Assembly: GCA_050305935.1 (NCBI GenBank)
Contig: JBNLGG010000076.1
Location: 1-18,484, forward strand
DNA from: CAJXNP01 sp050305935
GTDB taxonomy: Bacteria; Bacteroidota; Bacteroidia; Cytophagales; Cyclobacteriaceae
Length of the DNA stretch: 18,484 nucleotides
Direction of reading: 5' to 3'
Shown: piece by piece, positions 1 through 7,926 of the stretch
How the letters are laid out: every line of letters starts with the position of its first letter
Numbering within the stretch: the first letter of the stretch is position 1
Position numbers and translations under genes: made by a program
The notes under the pieces: generated by a model
Seen by the model: the letters and a program-made list of their open reading frames with translations, nothing else
Database searches by the model: none
What the model was told of the DNA's origin: nothing

Positions 1-1
1 A

Positions 2-1165
2 AGTGTATTGTTATTGATCATTCTGGGAATTGGGATAAAGTTATCCCTGGCTTATCTCGGCATCTCCACAGGTATTGACCTAGGGGAAATCCTGGAACTG
101 CTCGGTATTGTGGGGTTGATTATGATTGTGCTGGAAGCGGCGCTGGATCTTAAACTAACCAAGGACAAGCTTCCACTTATTCTCCGCTCGTTTTTTATTG
201 CTTTACTGGCCCTCGGTGCATGTATCTTCTCCATCGGATGGATCATAAACACTTACATTATCAGTGATTATTTTACAGCGCTCGTTTACGCCATTCCTCT
301 GTCCATCATGAGTAGCGCGATCATCATCCCGAGCGTTGCTAATCTGGTGGAGTCAAAAAAGGAATTCATGATTTATGAAAGTACCTTTTCTGATATCCTC
401 GGTATTATGGTCTTTTATTTCTTTATCGAAAATCATACAGTTTCAAAAGCTTCAAAAGTAATCAGCGATGTTTCTGTGAATATTGGAATTACTGTGGGCC
501 TTTCCATCCTGATCGGGTTTGCATTGGTGATCTTGCTACAAAGCATTGACCAGAAAGTAAAACTTTTTCTCCTCATCGGAGTACTCGTATTGCTCTATGC
601 TGTGGGGAAACTCTTCCACCTTTCTTCGCTAATCGTTATCCTCATTTTTGGATTGATACTGAGCAATCATGAATTGTTTTTCAGGGGCAAATTAAACCGG
701 ATGGTTAATTCTGAAAAGTTGCATGTCGTCCTGGAAGACTTTCATATTGTCACCATGGAATCAGCTTTTGTGGTGCGGACATTCTTCTTCGTCATATTTG
801 GTATGACGCTGGACCTTTCTTCCCTTTTGAATGTGGAAACTGCATTTATCAGTGTTGGGATCGTGATCTCCATCTACATGATCCGCTTTGTCCTGTTTAA
901 AATATTTGGAATGAAAAATATCCTTCCCGAATTGTTTATCGCACCCAGGGGATTAATTACCATCCTGCTGTTTTTCAGCATTCCGGCAGGGTATATTCAG
1001 GATCAGTTTAACTCCGGCATTTTGCTTTACACTATTATTTTATCAAGTATCATCATGACGGTCACAATGATGGCAAAAAGTGATGAAACAGAATATGTGG
1101 CGGAGTTAAATTTTGACAATTGGGAATCGCTTGACAAAGAGATCGAAGAATCAAAGGTGAAGTAG
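2..1165 (+). CDS. Cation:proton antiporter, 5' truncated
   Basis: Integral inner-membrane protein that, by family, exchanges Na+ or K+ for protons. The reading frame is open to the left edge of the window, so the true start lies upstream; the TTG at position 8 is only the first possible start codon seen. About 385 residues are visible, made almost wholly of hydrophobic helices (roughly ten to twelve membrane segments). A conserved-looking segment with SSAIIIPSVANL (residues about 102-113) matches the discontinuous-helix region of CPA-type exchangers. The last 30 residues are a charged cytoplasmic tail ending in KEIEESKVK. Large C-terminal TrkA or USP domains are absent, so this is the short form. 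It converges on the serine hydrolase gene with 93 bases between. Assignment to the broad exchanger family is fairly sure; the transported ion and the CPA1 versus CPA2 subclass are not. Confidence 0.8.
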   Translation, partial: SVLLLIILGIGIKLSLAYLGISTGIDLGEILELLGIVGLIMIVLEAALDLKLTKDKLPLILRSFFIALLALGACIFSIGWIINTYIISDYFTALVYAIPLSIMSSAIIIPSVANLVESKKEFMIYESTFSDILGIMVFYFFIENHTVSKASKVISDVSVNIGITVGLSILIGFALVILLQSIDQKVKLFLLIGVLVLLYAVGKLFHLSSLIVILIFGLILSNHELFFRGKLNRMVNSEKLHVVLEDFHIVTMESAFVVRTFFFVIFGMTLDLSSLLNVETAFISVGIVISIYMIRFVLFKIFGMKNILPELFIAPRGLITILLFFSIPAGYIQDQFNSGILLYTIILSSIIMTVTMMAKSDETEYVAELNFDNWESLDKEIEESKVK

Positions 1166-1172
1166 GCATCTC

Positions 1173-1239
1173 AATTCGTGCCACTACTCAATTTATCCAA
1201 ACAAATAAAGCTTTGAAAAAGCCGGTGGTGGCATGAATT
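1173..1239. terminator. Long wobble-paired inverted repeat between convergent genes
   Basis: Arms 1173-1188 and 1224-1239 are complementary over 16 positions on the plus-strand RNA if three G-U pairs are allowed. The loop is 35 bases and contains AAAGCTTT. No clean T-run follows on either side, so this is not a textbook intrinsic terminator. Its place between the stop codons of two convergent genes suggests a role in 3' end formation or transcript protection. Confidence 0.35.
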
Positions 1240-1258
1240 ATTAAATGCTAGTAATGTT

Positions 1259-2605
1259 TCAGTTAACCGCTTCCAGGATCCCACTTAACATCTCATCAAA
1301 ATCAAATGTTCCATCTTCGGAAACCCCCATTCGTACGATCACCATTTCTTTGCTGGGAATGATAAATATCCGCTGGCCATGAAATCCCTGGCACAAAAAC
1401 ATGTCTGGTGGTGCTGTTGGGTATTTTTTGGAAGAATTTGACCAAAAATGTGCCCCATATTCCCCTTCTGAAACCTCGGTCGGGCTTTTGGAATATTCTA
1501 CCCATCCCTCAGGGAGGATCCGGTTTTCGCCCCAAACTCCGTTGTGCAAATACAGCAATCCGAATTTTGCCCAATCCCGTGGCGTAGCATATCCATAGGA
1601 AGATCCGACAAATGTGCCCGTGTTGTCGGCTTCCAGGAAAGTGCTGGACATGCCGATTTTTGAAAACAAATTTTCATAGGGGTATTGCCAATAATCCTCG
1701 TCTTTTTCGAAGGTATTCCTGATTATTTTTTGAATAATATTGGTCGTTCCCGAGGAATACACCCATGTCGATCCAGGTACGTTTGTTAATGATCGGGAGG
1801 CTGCATATCCCGATTTATCGACCTTGCGATAGAGCATAAGCGTCGCATCAGACTGATCGCCATACTCCTCGTTCCATTCCAGACCGCTGCTCATCTGAAG
1901 TAAATTATTCAAAGTGATTTTACTGCGGTCATCTGACGACCATTCAGGCAAAAGATGGTCTTGCTCCAAAGCCAATTTACCTTCCTGCACCAACAAACCC
2001 ACCATCGCATTCGTCAGGCTCTTGGTCATCGACCAACCCAACTGTGGGGTGTGTTCATCAAATCCAGGTGCGTATTTCTCTGCTATAATTTGATCTTTGT
2101 ACACTACCAGTACTACCCTGGTGTTTTTGATCAATTCACCTTCTTTATCGAACAAACTGTCGACCGCCAATTGCAGCTTTTCATAATCCACTTCACTAAA
2201 AACAGTATCGGCAGTTTTGCTGCCATAAGGCCAGGAAAGTGTGTCATTTCCAACAACCGTCTTATGAGGAACAAATTGATCGGGAAGTTCAGAGTCATTT
2301 TCATCAAAAACCAAACTGCATCCCAGTCCCTCCCTGAAAACCGCCTTCCTTTTTGCCAAACCAAAAATGGTGGCATAGGCTGTCTTTTCGTCTTCATTGA
2401 CCCATGCTTTTGCATATTTTAGAAATGAAAAATTCAGATCCTGATCTAAAACTGACTGGGGGGTTCTTTTTGCCACAAATACACAAGAACACATGCTCTT
2501 CGCAGCGTATCCGGTAATGATTTTCAGCCTGGGTAGCAAGTAAAAAGATGAGGCCAAAATAAGTATAATCAGAATTGCCAGGATGACATACATAGTTCTT
2601 TTCAT
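1259..2605 (-). CDS. Serine hydrolase, beta-lactamase class C / CubicO family
   Basis: Membrane-anchored or exported serine hydrolase of the penicillin-binding-protein/class C beta-lactamase fold. These act on peptides, esters or cell-wall material, and the substrate cannot be told here. The first 20 or so residues (MKRTMYVILAILIILILASS) are a hydrophobic anchor. Catalytic motifs are visible: Ser192 and Lys195 in WSMTK (SxxK), Tyr283 in VYSS (the Y-x-N-like position), and His409-Gly410 in FHGQ near the C-terminus, replacing KTG. The segment GYAAKSMCSCVFV after the anchor is typical of a Bacteroidota/Proteobacteria subgroup. I chose the ATG at 2605 (448 residues) rather than an in-frame TTG at 2638, because the TTG lies inside the upstream peptidase gene and would precede the signal anchor. 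The start is 10 bases after the M61 stop, so the two are likely co-transcribed. Confidence 0.88.
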   Translation of the reverse strand: MKRTMYVILAILIILILASSFYLLPRLKIITGYAAKSMCSCVFVAKRTPQSVLDQDLNFSFLKYAKAWVNEDEKTAYATIFGLAKRKAVFREGLGCSLVFDENDSELPDQFVPHKTVVGNDTLSWPYGSKTADTVFSEVDYEKLQLAVDSLFDKEGELIKNTRVVLVVYKDQIIAEKYAPGFDEHTPQLGWSMTKSLTNAMVGLLVQEGKLALEQDHLLPEWSSDDRSKITLNNLLQMSSGLEWNEEYGDQSDATLMLYRKVDKSGYAASRSLTNVPGSTWVYSSGTTNIIQKIIRNTFEKDEDYWQYPYENLFSKIGMSSTFLEADNTGTFVGSSYGYATPRDWAKFGLLYLHNGVWGENRILPEGWVEYSKSPTEVSEGEYGAHFWSNSSKKYPTAPPDMFLCQGFHGQRIFIIPSKEMVIVRMGVSEDGTFDFDEMLSGILEAVN

Positions 2606-2615
2606 GGTTAGTGGT

Positions 2616-4457
2616 TTAGTGTTTGGCTTTGGAGCCAAGCCAATAGTCCCTGAGTTTCTTTTGCTGTTGGCTATTTGTACTTTCCTGATTATACAGGAAG
2701 TTCAGGACATAGCGCCTCCGCGGCTTTACAAGGGTGGTCTTTTCGAATTCTTTTCCCAAATGAATGTATTTGATCCTAAGCAAGTCCCCTATTTTCAATG
2801 AATTAAAATATTCGCCAAGTTCATCAACCGACGTAAACGACCTGTCATTGATGCTTGACAGAACATCGCCCCGGTTAAGCCCGGCTACATAAAAGGTTGT
2901 CCTTTCTATCGGGTTGTATTGATGGACCAGTTGCTCACCCACCTTTTTAAAATAGTTCTTATTCAAATCTGTCTCTGTGGTATCCTGGATTTCAAGCTTC
3001 AATCCAAACTTGTTCAACAACAGATCAAATTCCGGCAACTCCCTCCCTTCAACGTACCTCTCAAAAAAAGCAAAAGAGAAATTGGGGTTCTTTGTGTATT
3101 GGGCAAGCGCGCTCTTCAGGTCCTGAACCGTATAGGGTATTTCAGTTTTTCCATAGCGCTGCCATACCAATGCCATGTACCCATCCAGGGACAAGCCCTC
3201 AAATTGTGATCGTAAACTAAGGTCAAGCGCCAGCGCAATGGCCGCCCCGTAATAATAGTAGGAAGTGAAGATATTCTGAAAATTCGTTTCGTCAATAAAA
3301 CTCGAGGCGTCAGTGAAGGGAGCCATCTGGCTCATTTGTACGGGGGAATTCTTGCCAGTCCCCGGAGAATTCAATACGTAATTTAATTTGCCTGTATAGA
3401 TGTTAAAAAAATCTGTTTCATCGTAAATCCCAGCCCGTGCCAGGGTAAGGTCTCCATAGTATTCTGTAAAACCTTCCCCAAACCACAATTCATCGCTCTG
3501 ATTGGCCTGTGTAAAATCAAATGGTTCCAGGCTTTTGGGGCGAATCCTTTCGATATTCCAGCTGTGGAAAAATTCATGGGAAACCGTGCTGATACGGGTA
3601 TGCTCATTTCCCTGGAGCAGCTGGGAAGAAGTAATCATCGTGGAATTGCGATGCTCCATTCCATCACCTTTGTAGGGGTTGTCATAACTGCAAAGGAAGG
3701 TGTATTCCCCAAAATCAAAATTCGGCAATTCGCCAAAAACAGCTTGCTGCTCTGCCACCACTTTTTCAACCATTTTGGTGTACTGGTCCTTTACCGCCAC
3801 CGGAGCCGGACCATTGAGAACGACATTGATTTTCTTGTCGGTCCCATTATCATTCACTACAAATGACCTACTGTCAAAATCCGCTAGTATGACCGGACTG
3901 TCCAAGAAGTAGTATAGGTTTGGCGAGTAATAGCTATTATCTTTCAATTTTGGCAATTGTGTTGCAGCTTTCCAGCTTTTGCTTTCATGAAAGGCAAAGT
4001 CAATTTTGATCGGTTTCTCCTCTTTACCCTTAATCCACATAAAAGAGGCCGGGATATTTAAATGGGCATAGGTCCTGTCAATTCCCGCATAGGTGCCATC
4101 CGGATGGTTGGCATACAGGGTATAATTCAATTTCAAATATCCGCTGGTGGGGATTACCGTCCATTCTGACGGGCCCGTCCTTACAACCGGAAGTTCATCA
4201 TCTTCAATGGACAGCGCATGTATGTCATAGACGTTTTTTGCGAATTCGTGATTGGCATATCTGCCGGGCGATGAACTGCTCATAACAAAGGTCAGCGGCG
4301 TGTCGTCGACTCCTACCAATAAAATACTAATGAGGCATTCATGCTGCACGGCATTCGGAAATGTCACCTGGTATCGAATCGTGTCCTGTGCATTGGAACA
4401 AAAGCCTATTGAAATAAAAAAAAACAGGAAAAACGTTCTGGGAAAGCGAGGCATCAT
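2616..4457 (-). CDS. M61 family metallopeptidase with C-terminal PDZ domain
   Basis: Secreted zinc peptidase related to glycyl aminopeptidase. Signal peptide MPRFPRTFFLFFFISIGFCS ends near NAQ|DT. An N-terminal beta domain carries SPGRYANHEF, equivalent to the PGRY motif of the family. The zinc site is HEFFH at residues 294-298, with Glu328 in WFGEGFTEYY as the probable third ligand. GMEHRNS precedes the site, as usual in M61. The C-terminal 130 residues hold a PDZ-like segment (AGLNRGDVLSSIND). At 613 residues the length is normal for the family. Start: the reading frame extends to 4532, but that extension lacks a signal peptide; the paired ATGs at 4457 and 4454 put the signal peptide at the N-terminus. 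It lies upstream of the serine hydrolase in the same unit; both are extracytoplasmic hydrolases, but a shared substrate is only a guess. Confidence 0.9.
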   Translation of the reverse strand: MMPRFPRTFFLFFFISIGFCSNAQDTIRYQVTFPNAVQHECLISILLVGVDDTPLTFVMSSSSPGRYANHEFAKNVYDIHALSIEDDELPVVRTGPSEWTVIPTSGYLKLNYTLYANHPDGTYAGIDRTYAHLNIPASFMWIKGKEEKPIKIDFAFHESKSWKAATQLPKLKDNSYYSPNLYYFLDSPVILADFDSRSFVVNDNGTDKKINVVLNGPAPVAVKDQYTKMVEKVVAEQQAVFGELPNFDFGEYTFLCSYDNPYKGDGMEHRNSTMITSSQLLQGNEHTRISTVSHEFFHSWNIERIRPKSLEPFDFTQANQSDELWFGEGFTEYYGDLTLARAGIYDETDFFNIYTGKLNYVLNSPGTGKNSPVQMSQMAPFTDASSFIDETNFQNIFTSYYYYGAAIALALDLSLRSQFEGLSLDGYMALVWQRYGKTEIPYTVQDLKSALAQYTKNPNFSFAFFERYVEGRELPEFDLLLNKFGLKLEIQDTTETDLNKNYFKKVGEQLVHQYNPIERTTFYVAGLNRGDVLSSINDRSFTSVDELGEYFNSLKIGDLLRIKYIHLGKEFEKTTLVKPRRRYVLNFLYNQESTNSQQQKKLRDYWLGSKAKH

Positions 4458-4712
4458 GTAAATTCTTTTGTGATAATGATAAAATATAAACGTAAAATAG
4501 AAATTCTTTTTAAAGCATATCCCGTCGCCCAAATTTTAATTTACCATGCCTTACCATTTATCCATTTAAATAGAGTATTCATCTAAATGGCACGACCAGA
4601 AAGGCTTATTTTTCGAATTATATTACTTGAAAGATACCCGCTTATTTTTAAAGTGCGCACCTCTGTAAATATGGGGAAATTTATATTCTCAAAATTCTTA
4701 AGAAGAGATATT

Positions 4713-5546
4713 ATGAAGAGCATACAATTTTTATTCGTCATTTTTGCCGCATTGCTTTTGTTGGCATTTGTAAGTTCTTGCGAAGACAAGGAAGTGAAAT
4801 TCAGTGAGGATGAAACCATCGCTTATTCCACAGATGGAAGTTCTGAAGCTGCCTTTGCTTCTGTAGAAGGTGTCTTAAATGAAGGAATGAATTATGTGGA
4901 AGAAAATGGGATGGCCAGGACTGCCGCGACGCAATCTGTTTTAGACTGTGCCACACTCACCTTAGGAGGTACTAAATCAAGCGGTGTGCTGGATATTGAT
5001 TTCGGCGATGGATGTACCGCCATTGATGGGAGGGTCTGGCAGGGTAAGATCTCTTTAAAATACACTGGACGAAGGTTTGTTGAGGGATCCTATGTGACGG
5101 CCACCTTCACTAATTTTTATATCGACGGTTATAAAATCGAAGGAGATGTAAAATCGACAACAGTCTCGGTCAATTTACAACAGGCACAGGCAACATTCAA
5201 TGTACTTGTCACCAACGGCAAGCTAACCTGGCCGGATGAATCATTCGCCACCTGGAACGCAGAAAGAACGCATACATGGACCATCAGCGACAATGGTCTT
5301 AGCCTCAGTGTTGAGGGAACAGCGTACGGCGTGAATGTTTTTGGAACGGAATATTCAACAGAAATAAACCAGCCCCTGATATTTAAATCTGAATGCGTAC
5401 CGTCAAGCGCTTACATTGCTATTCAGGGAATAAAGACCATCACCGTTGGCGAAGACCTGAGTATATTGGTTGACTACGGTGCCGGAGCATGTGACCGTTC
5501 GGTTAAAATATCCATAGGCAGGCAATCAAAAGATGTAAATTTTTGA
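4713..5546 (+). CDS. Lipoprotein of unknown function, Bacteroidota-type
   Basis: Predicted lipoprotein of 277 residues. The signal peptide runs from MKSIQFLFV to the lipobox FVSSC with Cys23 as the lipidated residue; Glu and Asp follow it. The mature part is beta-rich, with DIDFGDGCTAIDGR, GKISLKYTGR and ERTHTWTISDN. Cysteines near residues 83, 98, 230 and 250 could form disulfides. I recognise this pattern (DFGDGC, then G+isvtytG, then W.aertrtw) as a widespread uncharacterised Bacteroidota family, but I know no function. The frame is open back to 4587; I chose the ATG at 4713 because it starts the signal peptide and has a purine-rich AAGAAGAGA about 4 bases upstream. It is divergent from the M61 gene and followed by its own terminator, so it is probably monocistronic. 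Confidence 0.75.
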   Translation: MKSIQFLFVIFAALLLLAFVSSCEDKEVKFSEDETIAYSTDGSSEAAFASVEGVLNEGMNYVEENGMARTAATQSVLDCATLTLGGTKSSGVLDIDFGDGCTAIDGRVWQGKISLKYTGRRFVEGSYVTATFTNFYIDGYKIEGDVKSTTVSVNLQQAQATFNVLVTNGKLTWPDESFATWNAERTHTWTISDNGLSLSVEGTAYGVNVFGTEYSTEINQPLIFKSECVPSSAYIAIQGIKTITVGEDLSILVDYGAGACDRSVKISIGRQSKDVNF

Positions 5547-5577
5547 ATAATCCCAAATTAATTAGGTGTATGAAATG

Positions 5578-5602
5578 GCCCGGCGTTTCGCTGGGCTTTT
5601 TT
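5578..5602 (+). terminator. Rho-independent terminator of the 4713 lipoprotein gene
   Basis: GCCCGGCG (5578-5585), TTT loop, CGCTGGGC (5589-5596), then six T. The stem is eight pairs with one G-U. It sits 31 bases after the lipoprotein stop codon. Confidence 0.85.
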
Positions 5603-5620
5603 ATTGCTTAGTGGTCTACA

Positions 5621-5775
5621 TATAGCTTCCTCTGCGGTCTCTGCTTGGAATGAGAAAGCCAAAAGAAAGAGAGAACGCAATTGATGATTGAGCCCCTTTC
5701 CACGCAAAGAAATCTTTGTTTTAATACTTTGTGACCTCTGCATATTTTTTTCTGCAACCTCCGCGTGGATTGATA
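5621..5775. repeat. Degenerate CTCTGCG-type intergenic repeat
   Basis: The stretch holds imperfect copies of a short motif on the plus strand: CCTCTGCGGTCTCTGC (5629-5644), GTGACCTCTGC (5731-5741) and TCTGCAACCTCCGCGTGGAT (5751-5770), plus CACGCAAAGA (5701-5710) in the opposite sense. This resembles CTCTGCG/CGCAGAG repeat families that I know in general terms from intergenic DNA of Bacteroidota. It codes for nothing convincing; a 74-codon minus-strand frame here is a by-product of the repeat. Confidence 0.5.
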
Positions 5776-5870
5776 ATGTCAATAAGATGTGTGAATTCTA
5801 ATGGAGCCTTGGACTTCTCCTACTCAAAGGAAATTGAGAGTTAATGGATTTAATCACTGCCCGATAAGAA

Positions 5871-5898
5871 AAAAACCAAGCCTTTTGCCTGGTTTTTT
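5871..5898. terminator. Bidirectional hairpin terminator
   Basis: An A-rich arm with AAAACCAAGC, a short CTTTT loop, and GCCTGGTTTTTT. The stem pairs over ten positions with one A-C mismatch and has A/T runs on both sides, so it could work in either direction. No intact gene ends just here; it lies about 270 bases beyond the lipoprotein terminator and about 340 bases beyond the 3' end of the minus-strand remnant at 6244. Confidence 0.55.
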
Positions 5899-6240
5899 AA
5901 GGAATGAGGACGAAAACAAAATTTATTAATATAGGATTGATTCTCTTTTGAATTTAACTTAACAAATAGCAAACTCTTAACCATCGTCAATCGAATACCA
6001 CTGCAACTTATTTAAATCATAACCTTTATCGAATCAACTAATTAAAACTAATAATAACAACATTATCATGCAACCATTTAAGTAAAAATATTGATAATTT
6101 AATTTTAAAAGCAATTTAAAGACTATCATAAATATCAAATTAAAAAATTAATAGCATTTTATTTAAAGAATCAACAACCAGACAAATTAAAAAAAAGCCT
6201 ACCCTTCTGAGCTGACTTCTTATATAATATTGTGTTTATT
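5899..6240. other. AT-rich non-coding stretch
   Basis: No open reading frame with coding character, no tRNA and no clear hairpin on either strand. By hand count 6001-6180 has 34 G or C in 180 bases, about 19%, well below the flanking genes. It may hold a regulatory or structural element, but nothing specific can be pointed to. Confidence 0.6.
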
Positions 6241-6243
6241 TTA

Positions 6244-6951
6244 TTACAATTTTAACCTAAATCCATGGGTAAGTGAGACCCCCAATTTGGCTGTGCCGGA
6301 ATGTTGATTCGTACCTGTTCCAGGCAAGGTTTCTCCCATTGACACAAATGCATAGCTAATCAAGCATGCCGTAGGAAATTTAGGTATTCGCGGAGGCGAT
6401 AGTAGTATCTGCGCCTCCGTACCGGGCATCTGTAGCTACATTTATCCCATCGTTGTAAGGCTTTTTTAATGAGGTTGACTGTGTAGGGGGTTAGACAATT
6501 ACGCTGTTGATCCTTTTACAATCCCGATTCGCAGCAAACCATTCACCTAAACCGGAAGACTCACCCAGAAAACCGTTCGTATTTTGTGGTTAAACAAAAG
6601 CTCATACCTATCCTAACAGCGTAACCGATTGGTTTGAATTGCACAGTTCGTTTGTCAAAATCCCTCAATTAAACATCATTCAAGCCACTTACCACTTCCG
6701 TGACGATCACAAAAGGAAATAAGAAAAAGTCTTTGTAATAGAGTTAGCACCCACATTCCATGTTTTCTTGCCGGTGATGGTATAGCTCGACGAGGGAGCG
6801 TCAAAAGCATTGATCTTTATTCCTGGAAGCTAAAAAAAAATTCAATGGTCATCGGTTCCTCCAAGCATATTTCATGTAAGGCTTGGCCTTCAGATTGGGT
6901 AAAAATCCTCCTCGAAATCAGCGTCAGGCTGACTAGCCAAATTAGATATTT
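6244..6951 (-). pseudogene. Decayed gene for a secreted protein, family unknown
   Basis: Read on the minus strand just downstream of the YfiR-like gene at 6976, this stretch gives protein-like pieces in different frames. First comes a signal-peptide-like KYLIWLVSLTLIS without an ATG (AAT AAA stands where ATG AAA would be expected), continuing into TQSEGQALHEICLEEPMTIE. A nine-base T run (plus strand A run 6832-6840) is followed by a shift into KINAFDAPSSSYTITGKK and TWNVGANSITKTFSY. Further on, GFLGESSGLGEWFAANRDC runs to a stop, then in the same frame after the stop come STSLKKPYNDGINVATDARY and GGADTTIASANT. The last piece is in another frame: LISYAFVSMGETLPGTG, ending in LGVSLTHGFRLKL and TAA at 6244. 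At least three shifts and several stops are needed. I do not recognise the family; the tail could be a beta-barrel end. Confidence 0.55.
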
Positions 6952-6975
6952 ATTTGATTGGAATATTTAAGTTTT

Positions 6976-7488
6976 TTATACGGGGACAGACAACGCAGAC
7001 AAAGAACCTGCCACTTTCAGCCCCCTCTGGTCAGCCTCTGTTTGGTTTAGTTCAAATTTAATTTTTCCACTGTCTTCAATGAAATTAATGGTAGCACCTC
7101 TTTTGGCCAGTCCCGGCTTATCTGTTACAATCAACGTTGAGGAGGTCTTCGGCGAACTGGAAACTGAACCTACTTGCGATGAAAAATCCGAGGACACAAA
7201 TAGTATGTGGCAATTTTCAATTTGATTTACTGAATTGTATCGCTTTACCACAATATCCATGTTTTGGGTTTTTTTCTTGGCATCTGCCATTTCCTTTAAA
7301 TGGTCATAAACCGTCGAATTTCCCAATACTCCGATAACGAACTGACCTGAACTCATATCGTCTGGCCATTTGATGTACTTACTAAAATTGTAAATGAATA
7401 AACTTTGAAATTTTTCCACCTGGGCGTTGGCCGATGTCAGAACTAAACAAAACAATACTACACCCACTACTCTCATCAACACTGTCAT
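6976..7488 (-). CDS. YfiR-like family protein (DUF4154), copy 1
   Basis: Small periplasmic protein of 170 residues. The signal peptide ends at SANA|QVEKF (about residue 22). Family landmarks: FIYNFSKYIKWP soon after cleavage, FVIGVLG, NQIENCHILF, then LIVTDKPGLAKRGATINF and KIKFELN near the end. In Pseudomonas, YfiR is a periplasmic inhibitor of the diguanylate cyclase YfiN (TpbB); in Bacteroidota the family occurs in other contexts and its role is not settled. The mature protein has only one cysteine (in ENCHI), so the disulfides of Pseudomonas YfiR cannot form. Start: ATG at 7488, with a second possible ATG at 7476; either leaves a usable signal peptide. A good promoter lies upstream. It is clearly a paralogue of the gene at 7927. 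No diguanylate cyclase is in the window. Confidence 0.85.
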   Translation of the reverse strand: MTVLMRVVGVVLFCLVLTSANAQVEKFQSLFIYNFSKYIKWPDDMSSGQFVIGVLGNSTVYDHLKEMADAKKKTQNMDIVVKRYNSVNQIENCHILFVSSDFSSQVGSVSSSPKTSSTLIVTDKPGLAKRGATINFIEDSGKIKFELNQTEADQRGLKVAGSLSALSVPV

Positions 7489-7521
7489 GGCTTTTTGCTT
7501 TAATTGTTAATAATTCCAAAA

Positions 7522-7552
7522 CAAAATTAATCATAACTGAAACTGTAGCAAA
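7522..7552 (-). promoter_or_regulatory. Bacteroidota-type promoter of YfiR-like copy 1
   Basis: On the minus strand: TTTG (7552-7549), a spacer of 19 bases, then TAATTTTG (7529-7522), a full match to the -33 TTTG / -7 TAnnTTTG consensus. The ATG is 33 bases past the -7 box, leaving a short leader. Confidence 0.6.
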
Positions 7553-7926
7553 ACCGCTTTTTTTGTCCTTCAGTAATAAGACCGGGATAATTTTTCTTTT
7601 TGTTTGAAATTGGTCGAAACCAAAAAAAATCACACCCAGGAAAACTTAGGGTATATCTGACAATAAGCCATAGTCGTCAAGTGTACTGGTTGATTTTTTA
7701 TCAGATATAAGAGAATAACTGCCAGACGAACAGATTTAATTTTCCGTCCAACAGAATTGCAAAGACAAAAACAGAAATTAAATCATGGGGCATACTGATT
7801 GATTTACAATTACACAAAACTAAAAAACCTTACATGGAGGAATTTATGGACTCTTTTTATGGAAAGCAGACCTAAAACCGGAAATGGCAACACTTCAATA
7901 TTTTCAAATTGTATTATTTGAACTTT
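7553..7926. other. Intergenic region between the two YfiR-like genes
   Basis: With the promoter at 7522-7552, the full spacer is 438 bases. I see no coding remnant with the character of the 6244-6951 one, and no strong terminator for copy 2. A nine-codon frame at 7846-7875 (+) has GGAGG in front of its ATG but no other support. Confidence 0.5.

Noticed and set aside
1955..2422. 155-codon frame on the plus strand inside the serine hydrolase gene
   Set aside because: It lies wholly antisense to a gene with clear catalytic motifs, and its translation has no recognisable domain or signal.
4562..4590. Short inverted repeat CCATTTA...TAAATGG in the divergent region before the 4713 gene
   Set aside because: Seven-base AT-rich arms with a 15-base loop are expected by chance in sequence of this composition.
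5558..5782. 74-codon minus-strand frame
   Set aside because: It covers the terminator and the degenerate repeat; its translation is the usual by-product of such repeats.
7846..7875. Nine-codon frame on the plus strand with GGAGG five bases before its ATG
   Set aside because: Too short to judge; ribosome sites of this kind are not the norm in this window, and nothing else supports it.
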